Shown here: positions 44,151 through 52,013 of the stretch, piece by piece | Layout: the number at the start of each line of letters is the position of its first letter | Position numbering within the stretch: the first letter of the stretch is position 1 | NCBI GenBank assembly: GCA_965200375.1 | Contig: OZ241353.1 | Coordinates: 3,348,001-3,412,000, forward strand | Direction: 5' to 3' | DNA from: VXYL01 sp965200375 | Lineage (GTDB): Bacteria > Pseudomonadota > Gammaproteobacteria > Pseudomonadales > Azotimanducaceae | Length of the DNA stretch: 64,000 nt | The notes under the pieces: model-generated | What the model saw: only the letters and a program-made list of their open reading frames with translations | The model's database searches: none | Told to the model about the DNA's origin: nothing | Translations under genes and position numbers: made by a program

Positions 44151-45074
44151 CTACGGCTGCTCCGGCGACGGGTCCGCCAAGGACCGACAGGCGCGCGTCA
44201 ACTCCGTTGCGGCTTGCGCGTACCTCTCGCAGATGTCGAAGCCGATGGCGCACCGTCCCGACGCGACCGACACCGCCAGCGTCCGGCCGGTCCCGCAGAA
44301 CGGGTCGACGACGGTTCCGCCCGGCGGGCAGCTGCTCAGAATGCGGGGGCGGATGAGTTCTTCCGGGAACGTCGCGGTGTGGCCGCTGGCACCGGGGCGC
44401 ACATAGTGCATGACGACGTCGTTGGCCGGCGCTTCGGCCTTGGCGAGGTCGTAGTAGTAACTGGCCCGGCCGTTCGTGGGTCGCAGGACGAAGTGGAACA
44501 TGTGCTCATGGCTCAGGCGCAGGCGGTCCCTCTCGGGGCGCGGGGGAATGTTCGGCTTGTGCCAGATGAGATCGTTGCGCAGGATCCAGCGGCGCTCCTG
44601 CATCGCGATCGCGAAACGGGCGGGGATCATGAGCATTTGCTTTTCCTGACGGTAGCCGCCCATGGGCACCCGCCGGCGTTCGCGGGCCTTGTCGCCAAGC
44701 CCCTGGCGCCCGTTCTGCCGGATGCTGGCCCACCGGGCGAAGTACGTGTCGCCCAGGTTGATCCAGAGGCTGCCGGTTGCCTTGAGCGCCGAACGGAACA
44801 GCTCGAACATCTCCACGAGGTGCGCCACGTACCACTCCGGCAGCGGCTCGAGCCCGAGCGCCCCGCCACGGCTGCGGTACCAGGCGTAGTCCGGTATGTC
44901 GGACTTGCTCGCGCCGGTGCCAAGCCAGTCCTTGTGGATGTTCCAGTTGTGGTTCTGGCCGTATGTGCGATGGCCCCAGTACGGGGGGCTGGTTACGAGG
45001 AGGTCCACGCTCGCCGCTTCCAGGCGCGGCAGCAGATCGTAGGCGTCGCCGTGCCGAACCGTCGCCGCCGTCAC
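44151..45074 (-). CDS. Site-specific DNA methyltransferase (SPPY-type, N4-cytosine or N6-adenine)
   Basis: This 307-residue enzyme starts at GTG 45074. The catalytic motif TSPPYWGHRTYG is near residue 28 and the SAM-binding motif VVDPFCGTGRTL is near 264, so the order is catalytic first (beta-type permutation). SPPYW is typical of N4-cytosine methyltransferases, but N6-adenine cannot be excluded. The start overlaps the stop of the SAM hydrolase gene (GTGA), implying coupled translation. No restriction endonuclease gene is adjacent, so it may be an orphan methyltransferase. Confidence 0.85.
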   Translation of the reverse strand: MTAATVRHGDAYDLLPRLEAASVDLLVTSPPYWGHRTYGQNHNWNIHKDWLGTGASKSDIPDYAWYRSRGGALGLEPLPEWYVAHLVEMFELFRSALKATGSLWINLGDTYFARWASIRQNGRQGLGDKARERRRVPMGGYRQEKQMLMIPARFAIAMQERRWILRNDLIWHKPNIPPRPERDRLRLSHEHMFHFVLRPTNGRASYYYDLAKAEAPANDVVMHYVRPGASGHTATFPEELIRPRILSSCPPGGTVVDPFCGTGRTLAVSVASGRCAIGFDICERYAQAATELTRACRSLADPSPEQP

Positions 45075-46117
45075 TCCGCGGCGCTCCCGGCGGCTCGAAT
45101 CGTCGCCCGCCAGCCGGGGCCGGAGGCGATCTCGAACCGGGCGGCGAAGTCCGCCTGGTTCAGCGCCAGGGCGAGATTGCCGATGCTGTTGACGTACAGC
45201 AGCGGCTCGCCGACGGGCACTTCGGAGAAGGTCCGCGCCAGCGGCACCGCCCCGGCGAAGCGCACTGCGCCGTCCGGCGCGAACAGCCGCACCTCGTAGA
45301 CGCCCGCCATCTCGAAGCGGGACAGGTCCGCCGGGATGTTCGTCCAGACGTTGCCGAACTGTGGGTCCAGCACCGGGATGCCGCCGTGGGCCGCGCCGTC
45401 TTCGAGGCGCGGCTTTTCGTAACGCAGCAGCTTCGCCTCGGTGGGCGCGCCCAGGTCGTCGAAGGCCAAGGCGCCGCTTGCCAGCAGGGCGCCGACGTGA
45501 ACGTAGAGATCGCGGCCGTGGAAGGTGTGGGAGTCCGCCGATCCGGGCAGCCGGTGCTTGGCCTCGTCGATGCGGCGCACCGCGGCGATGCCGGCATGAT
45601 CGTGCAGCAGCGTCAGGGTGCCGTTGTTCGGCGTCACCACCAGCGGCCCGCGTTCGAGGCGCGCCACCACGGACTCCCGGGCCGAACCGACTCCCGGGTC
45701 CACGACGGACACGAACACCGTGTTCGCCGGCCAGTAGTCGACTACGGCCTGCAGGCGGTAGGCGGCTTGCCAGATGTCGAACGCCGGAACCTCGTGGGTG
45801 AGATCGTCGATGACCAGCCCCGGCGCCACCAACCGGGCCACCCCGCGCATCGCCGCCACGGCGTGGTCCCGTAGGCCGAAGTCCGTCTGCAGCACTAGTG
45901 GGCCAACCCGACTGCAATGACGGATGGGCTGGCGGCACGGGTGCCGATCCGGACCATCACTCCAATGTGGCTTTGGTACTGGCGTCGCCGGCGGCGTCTG
46001 GGCGCTGGCAAAGACGGCCGGAAGCGCCAGCGCGGCCCAGAGCCCCAACAGCCCCCCTCGCCCGCTGCGCGAACCGGTCAGCGGCGCCTGCCCTGCCGGC
46101 CTGGTGGTTTTCCGCAT
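45071..46117 (-). CDS. SAM hydroxide adenosyltransferase (DUF62/SAM hydrolase family) with signal peptide
   Basis: This 348-residue member of the chlorinase/fluorinase-like DUF62 family splits S-adenosylmethionine to adenosine and methionine. LQTDFGLRDHAVAAMRG, DLTHEVPAFDIWQAAY, VSVVDPGVGSARE, TPNNGTLTLL and FHGRDLYVHVGA are family signatures. Unusually, the N-terminus from ATG 46117 looks like a Sec signal peptide (GGLLGLWAALALPAVFASA), so export is predicted, where SAM would not normally be found. It lies 43 bp after gspM and overlaps the DNA methyltransferase gene. Confidence 0.85.
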   Translation of the reverse strand: MRKTTRPAGQAPLTGSRSGRGGLLGLWAALALPAVFASAQTPPATPVPKPHWSDGPDRHPCRQPIRHCSRVGPLVLQTDFGLRDHAVAAMRGVARLVAPGLVIDDLTHEVPAFDIWQAAYRLQAVVDYWPANTVFVSVVDPGVGSARESVVARLERGPLVVTPNNGTLTLLHDHAGIAAVRRIDEAKHRLPGSADSHTFHGRDLYVHVGALLASGALAFDDLGAPTEAKLLRYEKPRLEDGAAHGGIPVLDPQFGNVWTNIPADLSRFEMAGVYEVRLFAPDGAVRFAGAVPLARTFSEVPVGEPLLYVNSIGNLALALNQADFAARFEIASGPGWRATIRAAGSAAE

Positions 46118-46160
46118 GGGTCCGGGGCTCCCAGTGGCGGGGGCCCCGCCTTGGCTGGGA

Positions 46161-46667
46161 TCATCGCACGTTGAAGCGGGCGTTGACGATGCCGGGCGCC
46201 TCCACGTCGATGCTGACGCCGGCGATCTCGATGCCGTGGCGGGCCTCCAGCGCACTGCTCCAGCGAATCACCTTGGCGAACGGCTGCGCTTCTATCTGCA
46301 CCGTGAAGCCGTTGGCGTCCGGCTGCAGACGCCGCAAGGCAAGGTCGGCCTCCTTGGCGGCGGCGTTGATGGTGGACAGGCGCCCCTGGGGACCTGCGGC
46401 TCGGTCGCTGTTGCGGGCCGGACGAGCCGCGCGCTCGCGGTTGTCGCGCATCCATTGCAGGTCCGTCTGCTCGGCGGCTAGGCGCTCGACGGCCGCCTGC
46501 CGGTACTGGAGCACGGGCACCGCCACCGAATAGGCGAGCGCAAGCCCTGCCACCGCCAGCACGACGACGACAAGGCGCTGCTCCCGGAGCGCGAGCGCCT
46601 CGTAGCGACGGCGCAAGCCCGTCGCCGCCCAGAGATCCGCCCATGCGTTCGCGATTGTCTTGCGCAT
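46161..46667 (-). CDS. gspM: Type II secretion system protein GspM
   Basis: The product has 168 residues. A short cytosolic N-terminus, one TM (LVVVVLAVAGLALAYSVAV) and a periplasmic ferredoxin-like domain fit GspM, which binds GspL in the inner-membrane platform. It follows gspL with a 4-bp gap. gspN and the rest of the secretion cluster are not adjacent; a SAM hydrolase gene follows instead. Confidence 0.85.
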   Translation of the reverse strand: MRKTIANAWADLWAATGLRRRYEALALREQRLVVVVLAVAGLALAYSVAVPVLQYRQAAVERLAAEQTDLQWMRDNRERAARPARNSDRAAGPQGRLSTINAAAKEADLALRRLQPDANGFTVQIEAQPFAKVIRWSSALEARHGIEIAGVSIDVEAPGIVNARFNVR

Positions 46668-46671
46668 GGTC

Positions 46672-47907
46672 TCAGCCGCCGATCCGCAGGCGGGCGCGAA
46701 CGCGCTGCTCGAACTGCTCGGCGGCAGCCACTTCCAGTGCGATCCCTCGGGCCACCAAGGCGGCCTGCAGACGCTCCAAGGCGTCGTAGTCCGAAACCAG
46801 CACCTGGGCGCCAAGGCCGCCGCGCTCGGAGTAGGTGAGGCTCATCAGGTCGTATCGACCCGGCAGCTCCCGCAGCACGATGCCGAGATTGCCGAGCAGA
46901 CGGTGGAAGCCCGAAGCCCCCTCGGGAACCTGGCCCAGCCGGAAGCGCATTCGCGTCGCCGGGTTGCCCGGAACGCGCTGCACGTCGTAGATGGCGCGGA
47001 ACAGGTCGGCGGCTTGCGCCCGCATCGCATCCGCCTGGCGGTTCGCCCAAGCGCCCTGCCCCGCCTGCGCCGCCAAGGCCAGCAGCGCCACCGCGCCGGC
47101 GCTGGCCGCCACCGAACGCCAGGCCGCCCAAGCCGCGCTGGTCTGCCGGCGGGGCGCGAACTCGCCCTGCAGCAGGTTGGCGGCTGCGCCTTGGTCGAAG
47201 ACTGCGGCGAGGTAGGCCAAAGACGGCCCGCTGTGGACCGCTTCCGCCTGTTCCGGCGCGAAGCCCGCCTGGCTCAGCTCGATGGCGGTCATCTCGCCGC
47301 CGGCTTGACGCAGCATCGGCGGCGATGCCTCGTCGAAGCTGGCGCGCAAGGCGTCGAGGACGCCCGGCAGGTTGGCGCGATCCACGGCCGCGGCGTGGCC
47401 ACGGGCGCGCACCAGCGCCGCCTCGCCGTCGTAGAGCACCGAAACGGCGTCGTCCGCGACCTCCACGGCCATCGCATCGCTGGTCATGAAACCAGCGGCA
47501 ACGCCAGCGCCCGCCAGAACCTCCAGCCAAGCCGCCATGGCGGTTCGCGGCGCCACCAGGCACTCCACGGGCGCCCCGCGGGCGATGGCGCCGCAAGCGA
47601 CGTGCATGGCGTCGATGTCCTCGGCAAGAAACTCCTCGACGGCGTACGGCGCCGCCTGGCGAATCTGCGCGGCGCTGCGCCCCGGCACGCGGGCGCAGAG
47701 CAGCAGCACGTCCGCCGCCGCCACGAACACCACCACCCGGGCCGGATCGTCGGCCCACGGCGCATGCGCCGCCACCGTCTCCGCGAGCCCTTCGGCGGCC
47801 ACGCGCCCGTGGCTGGCGGTGCTCCGGTCCTCGCTCTGGACCAGCCACTCCACTTCGGTCTCGCCCGACAGGAAGCGCTCGCCAAAGCGCAGCATCAAAC
47901 GCGACAT
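46672..47907 (-). CDS. gspL: Type II secretion system protein GspL
   Basis: This 411-residue bitopic protein has an N-terminal cytoplasmic actin-like domain that binds the GspE ATPase (AAQIRQAAPYAVEEFLAEDID is the conserved GspL segment). One TM lies near residue 260 (ASAGAVALLALAAQAGQG) and a small periplasmic domain ends in LRIGG. It is the first gene of this co-oriented group; the genes normally upstream (gspC-K) are absent here and the next gene upstream is divergent. Confidence 0.85.
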   Translation of the reverse strand: MSRLMLRFGERFLSGETEVEWLVQSEDRSTASHGRVAAEGLAETVAAHAPWADDPARVVVFVAAADVLLLCARVPGRSAAQIRQAAPYAVEEFLAEDIDAMHVACGAIARGAPVECLVAPRTAMAAWLEVLAGAGVAAGFMTSDAMAVEVADDAVSVLYDGEAALVRARGHAAAVDRANLPGVLDALRASFDEASPPMLRQAGGEMTAIELSQAGFAPEQAEAVHSGPSLAYLAAVFDQGAAANLLQGEFAPRRQTSAAWAAWRSVAASAGAVALLALAAQAGQGAWANRQADAMRAQAADLFRAIYDVQRVPGNPATRMRFRLGQVPEGASGFHRLLGNLGIVLRELPGRYDLMSLTYSERGGLGAQVLVSDYDALERLQAALVARGIALEVAAAEQFEQRVRARLRIGG

Positions 47908-48243
47908 CGCCCTGCCCTGCTGCCGGAATCCATGGGACGGACGCACCAACTCGGACGGAACCTTAACTCGCGGGAGACTCGTCCGGGCCCCGTGCCAGCA
48001 CTTGCAGGACCCACCGTAGCATAGATGCGCGCCCGCACCGGCGGCCCTTCTCCGATCCCGCGCGGAGCGCGACCGGCCGTCCCAACCAAGCCAACGAAGC
48101 CGCCGCGCATGGCCTTGCGCCGCCGAATCCTCTATGCTCAGGGCATTCTCCCGGCGAGCTTCGCGCTCCGTCGCGGACCTGATTCCGGTTGGACAGGCTG
48201 CGGGAGTGCGCCAGGCTCGTACCCGCAGCACAAGGGCCCCACC
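47908..48243. other. 336-bp divergent intergenic region (gspL / OMP)
   Basis: This is the only sequence available for promoters of gspL (leftward) and the outer membrane protein (rightward). A weak TATGCT is present near 48133. No ORF, repeat or RNA gene was recognised. Confidence 0.4.
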
Positions 48244-48924
48244 ATGAACCCACGTCTTCTCTGGTCCTGCCTGGCAGGGTCCGCCACCGTCCTCGCAGGC
48301 GTTGCCAGCGCCGCCGACGGCGCGTTTCGGCTAGGCGCCCATCTCGGCGCAGACCAGTGGGCCCTCGAAGCGCCGCTGGTGTCTGCGACCGGGGACTTGG
48401 AGCCGGGCTTCAAGGCGAACGTCGGGGTGTTCGGGCAGTACATCATGGCGGTCGGCGATGCGTCCGACCGGGATTTCTTCGTCGGCTTCGAGATCGGCTG
48501 GAGCGGCAAGAACATCGCCCATCGGGATACGTTCACCGTGGTGGATGTGCCCACGGTCGTCGCCAACGACATCGGCTGGCACCTGAATCTGCTTTGGCTG
48601 GTGGGCTACGACTTCGGGCGCGTCTCCGCAGCGCTGGCGGGCGGCGCCAGCTACATGGCCAACGAGATCACGGCCACGGGGTCCGGACTCGCCGGCGAAG
48701 ACAGGAACATGCACCTTGGCTGGAAGATCGCGCCGGGCGTCGAGGTGGAGCTCGGTCCTGCTTCGGCGCTGCTGTTCCGCGTCGGCTACACCCAGTACCA
48801 AGGCAAGATATATACCGCTCCGGGGGCCAGCCTGGGCCTGCCAGTGGACGTGGACATCAACGTCGAACCGCGATTGCTGGATGTCCGCGTCGGCTGGGTC
48901 TACCGATTCGGCGGCGGGCGCTAG
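48244..48924 (+). CDS. Small outer-membrane beta-barrel protein
   Basis: This 226-residue protein has a signal peptide (LAGSATVLAGVASA) followed by alternating amphipathic strands rich in Gly/Tyr/Trp, for example GVFGQYIMAVG, FFVGFEIGWSG, HLNLLWLVGYDFG and LLFRVGYTQYQG. That pattern is typical of 8-stranded OmpA/OmpW-like barrels. The C-terminus (WVYRFGGGR) lacks the usual terminal Phe, but Phe sits four residues from the end. No partner genes are evident. The stop codon falls inside the start of a repeat element (48919-49085). Confidence 0.75.
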   Translation: MNPRLLWSCLAGSATVLAGVASAADGAFRLGAHLGADQWALEAPLVSATGDLEPGFKANVGVFGQYIMAVGDASDRDFFVGFEIGWSGKNIAHRDTFTVVDVPTVVANDIGWHLNLLWLVGYDFGRVSAALAGGASYMANEITATGSGLAGEDRNMHLGWKIAPGVEVELGPASALLFRVGYTQYQGKIYTAPGASLGLPVDVDINVEPRLLDVRVGWVYRFGGGR

Positions 48925-49085
48925 TGCGCCGCTTCCAAATGACGTGTGTTCCAGGAGGCGGGTTTCGTCGCTCGACCGGGATACCGGCGGCCTTTGCGGA
49001 GCGGCACATCCTCAAGTAGCGCACGCCGAGGCGACGACAGACGAACGTCCCATTTGCCATGTCAATTCGGAATCGAACCGCTAGG
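48919..49085. repeat. ~165-bp interspersed repeat, copy 1 (CTAG-bounded)
   Basis: It is about 85% alike, by eye, to the reverse complement of 61216-61380. Both copies begin and end with CTAG, and the first CTAG contains the TAG stop of the gene just upstream. It fills the gap between the OMP and queF genes. No transposase or terminal repeats beyond CTAG were seen. Confidence 0.75.
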
Positions 49086-49105
49086 CCGCCACCCGCGACA
49101 GCGAC

Positions 49106-49918
49106 CTACTGCCGCCACAGCCGCAAGGTCGGCGTTCTGTCTCCGCCTGCGGCGCGGACGGGGTTGATGTCGATCCCGCCCCGGCGCAGAAAGCAGCCCT
49201 GCACGGCCAGTGCCGTGGCTTCTGCGGCTGCCTGGACGTCGACGAAGATGCGCTCCACCACGTCCTCGTGGAAGGATGCCGCCCGGCGGTAGGACACCAG
49301 ATAGGCCAGCAGACTGCGCCGGTCCAGCAGGCGTCCTCGCCAGGCGACGGCCAGGGATCCCCAATCCGGCTGGCCCGTCGCCGGACACACGCTGCGGAAC
49401 AGGTGCGTATGCACCGCATCGCTGCCCAGAGCCGCAAGGGGCGCGAGCAGGCCGGCGTTCGGTACGTACGCCGCCGTGGCGAGCGGCAGGTCGTCGAGGC
49501 AGAAGCCCGCGAAGTCGCCGCCCGGCGGCGGCCGAGGCCGGAGGTCCACCGCCACCCGCTGGCCGGCCACCTCGGCGACGTCCTGCGCCATTCTCGCCCG
49601 CACCGCGTCGGTGCTTGCCATAGTCTCCTGGGCAAACGAGTTCGCGTAGAGCTTCAAGGACTTGCTCTCTACGGTGGCCGGCGAGTCGCAGCCGATGCGC
49701 AGCGTCGCCACGGCGTTGCAGGGCTTGCCGCCGGGCAGCAGCCAGGAGAGTTCGTACAGGCGCCAGACGTCTTCGCCGCGGAACGGCAGCGCCTTCCCCA
49801 GGCCGATCCGCTCCCGCGCCCAGGCCCGGTCGATGGGTTGCAGCAGTCCCGGGTCGTAGCGCTCGGCCGCCGGGACGCGCTTGCCGAGCGGCGTGTGGCC
49901 GAGGGGCCGATCAGGCAT
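49106..49918 (-). CDS. queF: NADPH-dependent 7-cyano-7-deazaguanine reductase, long (bimodular) type
   Basis: This 270-residue enzyme reduces the nitrile preQ0 to preQ1 in queuosine biosynthesis. The nucleophilic Cys (about residue 177) and Asp (about 184) are in VCPATGQPDWGS, and the signature ESKSLKLYANSF is near residues 83-94. The length fits the long QueF form of gammaproteobacteria. It ends a minus-strand run, and its start overlaps the MFS transporter stop by 8 bp. No other que genes are in the window. Confidence 0.95.
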   Translation of the reverse strand: MPDRPLGHTPLGKRVPAAERYDPGLLQPIDRAWARERIGLGKALPFRGEDVWRLYELSWLLPGGKPCNAVATLRIGCDSPATVESKSLKLYANSFAQETMASTDAVRARMAQDVAEVAGQRVAVDLRPRPPPGGDFAGFCLDDLPLATAAYVPNAGLLAPLAALGSDAVHTHLFRSVCPATGQPDWGSLAVAWRGRLLDRRSLLAYLVSYRRAASFHEDVVERIFVDVQAAAEATALAVQGCFLRRGGIDINPVRAAGGDRTPTLRLWRQ

Positions 49919-51194
49919 GGCGCCGGGCCCTGTCCGGGACTGGCCGCGCCGCGGCCATGTTCCACAGCGGAGAAGCGCGGGCCGCCGCCACGATCACCAC
50001 CATCAGCACCGTGGACGCCACCATCAACGCCGCCGGAGCGCCGAGCACGGCAACCAGCTGGCCGCACAGCAGAGCGCCCAGGGGCCCGGCGCCCATGAAG
50101 GAGAAGGAGAAGAACGCCATCACCCGGCCCCGCTGCCCCTCCGGCGCGGCCTCCTGCATGATGGTGCGGGACATGCTCATGGCCACGCCCCCGCAAGCGC
50201 CCCACAGATAGACGCAGACGGCCACCGCCCAGAACTCGAGGGCGTGCCCGTGCGCGGCCCAGCCGGTGGCTGCCAGGAACACGCAGCCGAAGCCGTGGGC
50301 CAGAAGCAGCGCCCTGCCCTGCCGCCGCACGTCGCCCACATGGAGCAGCCACAGGATCGAAGTGACGATCCCGGCCATGTTGGCGGCATTCACGAGGGCC
50401 AGGTCCACCGAGGATCCGGCGTACACCTCGCGGATCAGGAGCGGCATCGAAACGATGTAGGAGCCCATGAAGCAGACGCCCATGGCGATGTTCTGCACCA
50501 CTACCGACCGCATCGCCGCCGAATGCAGCACCGTCCCGCAGCCTTCCGCCACCGCCCGCGCCAGTTCGCCGAAGCGCGGCGTCGAGACAGCGAGCGGCGG
50601 CGGCGCCGGCAGCTGCCGGTAGGCGAAAACGCCAAGCGCCAGCACCGTTGCCTGGAAGGCCATCACCGCTGCCGGGCCGATGACGGCGGCGAGGCCCGCG
50701 ACCAGAAAGCCCACCGTCTGCACGCCGAACTGGGCCAGGCTCACCACCACCACGGTGCGCTGCACGCGGCCCTCGGCCACCTGGTTGAGCAGCCCGTCCC
50801 GGGCTGGCGTCACGAAGGCGATGGCGCAGCCCATCGCCAGCGCGTAGCCGAGCATCGCCGGGAAGCTCAGCGCATCCAGCCAAAGCGCTGCCAGAAGCCC
50901 CACGCTCGGCAGCACCGCGCAGCTCTGGGCCACCAGGGCCACCCGTCGCCCGCCCAGCGCATCGGCGACGCTGCCGGCGAACAGCATCAGCAGCATCGCC
51001 GGCATCAGCATGGCCATCTGCGCCACGCCCACCAGCTGCGGCGTCTCCCGCAGCGTCATGGTCACCAGGTAGGCGAACAGCACGCTCTGCACGCCGTGGG
51101 CGGCGAACCAGGTGCCGGTCGCCAGGCAGTAGTGGTGGATGGGCCTCAAGGGCTGCCCCGGCGGTCCCCTGCGGCCGGCCGGCCGGCGCCCCAC
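49911..51194 (-). CDS. Major facilitator superfamily transporter
   Basis: This 427-residue membrane protein has about 12 TMs in two halves. GSVADALGGRRVALVAQ is the MFS A-motif loop between TM2 and TM3, with a similar set in the second half. The shape (EntS/MFS_3-like) suggests an exporter. It lies 39 bp after the ABC-2 permease gene on the same strand and overlaps queF. It may belong to the exporter run upstream, but this is only positional. Confidence 0.85.
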   Translation of the reverse strand: MGRRPAGRRGPPGQPLRPIHHYCLATGTWFAAHGVQSVLFAYLVTMTLRETPQLVGVAQMAMLMPAMLLMLFAGSVADALGGRRVALVAQSCAVLPSVGLLAALWLDALSFPAMLGYALAMGCAIAFVTPARDGLLNQVAEGRVQRTVVVVSLAQFGVQTVGFLVAGLAAVIGPAAVMAFQATVLALGVFAYRQLPAPPPLAVSTPRFGELARAVAEGCGTVLHSAAMRSVVVQNIAMGVCFMGSYIVSMPLLIREVYAGSSVDLALVNAANMAGIVTSILWLLHVGDVRRQGRALLLAHGFGCVFLAATGWAAHGHALEFWAVAVCVYLWGACGGVAMSMSRTIMQEAAPEGQRGRVMAFFSFSFMGAGPLGALLCGQLVAVLGAPAALMVASTVLMVVIVAAARASPLWNMAAARPVPDRARRHA

Positions 51195-51233
51195 GGCGCA
51201 GATGCGGGACCCGCGCCGTCGGGGCGAACGAAG

Positions 51234-52013
51234 TCATGTGCCAAGCATGTGTTCCCGACGGTTCGCGCGCATGAACGCCAACGACAGGATGCCCAGCGTC
51301 GCCAGAGCCACGCCGATGCGGTTCTGCACCGTGCCGGCCAGCACGGCCGCGGCATCGTCGCCAGCGGCCAGCGGATTCCAGAACGGCGAGATGCGCACCT
51401 GCTGATCGCCGAAGCCAGTGACCAGGCCGTTGAAGGTCAACACTACCGCGGTGGCCATCGCGCCGGCGATCTCGCTGCGGAAGAGCGTGGCCAGCGCCAT
51501 GGCCAGCACCAGATAGAACACCGCCGGCTGCATGGCGCCGTACAGCGCATGCCAAGGGAAGGGCGTGAAGAACCGCCAGACCACAACGCCCAGCAGACCC
51601 TCCGCCACCAGCAGCAGCAAGACGGCGCCAGCCAGTTTCGCCCACCACACGCGGTTGCAGCCGCCCGGCACCGTGTAGGCGATCTCCAGGCTGCGGCCGT
51701 CCACTTCGCCGGCAATCACCCGTACGCCCAGAAACACCGCCAGCACGGTCAGCGGCACGCCCATCAGCGCACCCTGGGCCGAGGCGGGTTCGAAGCCGCG
51801 CTCGACCAGCCCCAGCAGCACCGCTGCGCCCAGCAGTCCCGGCCAGGCCAACGGCAGCAGCGGCAGCAGCCAGAATCGATGCCCGGCCACCGTGACAGCC
51901 GCCAGCCGGTACAGGCCAAGCGCGGCGACGAACCGGCCCGGCATCGACGCGATGCGGCCGTCTCCCGCCCCGCCGGGCGCTTGGGGGCCTCCTAGGGCTG
52001 CGCGATCAGCCAC
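51234..52013 (-). CDS. ABC-2-type transporter permease
   Basis: This 259-residue membrane protein has about 6 TMs and resembles ABC-2 permease subunits. It lacks its own ATPase gene; the upstream gene encodes the RND-ABC ATPase fusion and overlaps it by 22 bp. GTG 52013 has a GGAGG site about 10 bp before it; ATG 51944 is an alternative start. The ATPase domain of the fusion is the natural partner for this channel. Confidence 0.75.
   Translation of the reverse strand: MADRAALGGPQAPGGAGDGRIASMPGRFVAALGLYRLAAVTVAGHRFWLLPLLPLAWPGLLGAAVLLGLVERGFEPASAQGALMGVPLTVLAVFLGVRVIAGEVDGRSLEIAYTVPGGCNRVWWAKLAGAVLLLLVAEGLLGVVVWRFFTPFPWHALYGAMQPAVFYLVLAMALATLFRSEIAGAMATAVVLTFNGLVTGFGDQQVRISPFWNPLAAGDDAAAVLAGTVQNRIGVALATLGILSLAFMRANRREHMLGT

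Noticed and set aside
45071..46117. Calling the DUF62 protein a fluorinase or chlorinase
   Set aside because: Nothing in the sequence or neighbours indicates halogenation; SAM hydrolysis is the common activity of the family.
48857..49060. 67-codon minus-strand frame in the CTAG-bounded repeat
   Set aside because: The second repeat copy carries a one-base change that breaks this frame, so it is not a conserved peptide.
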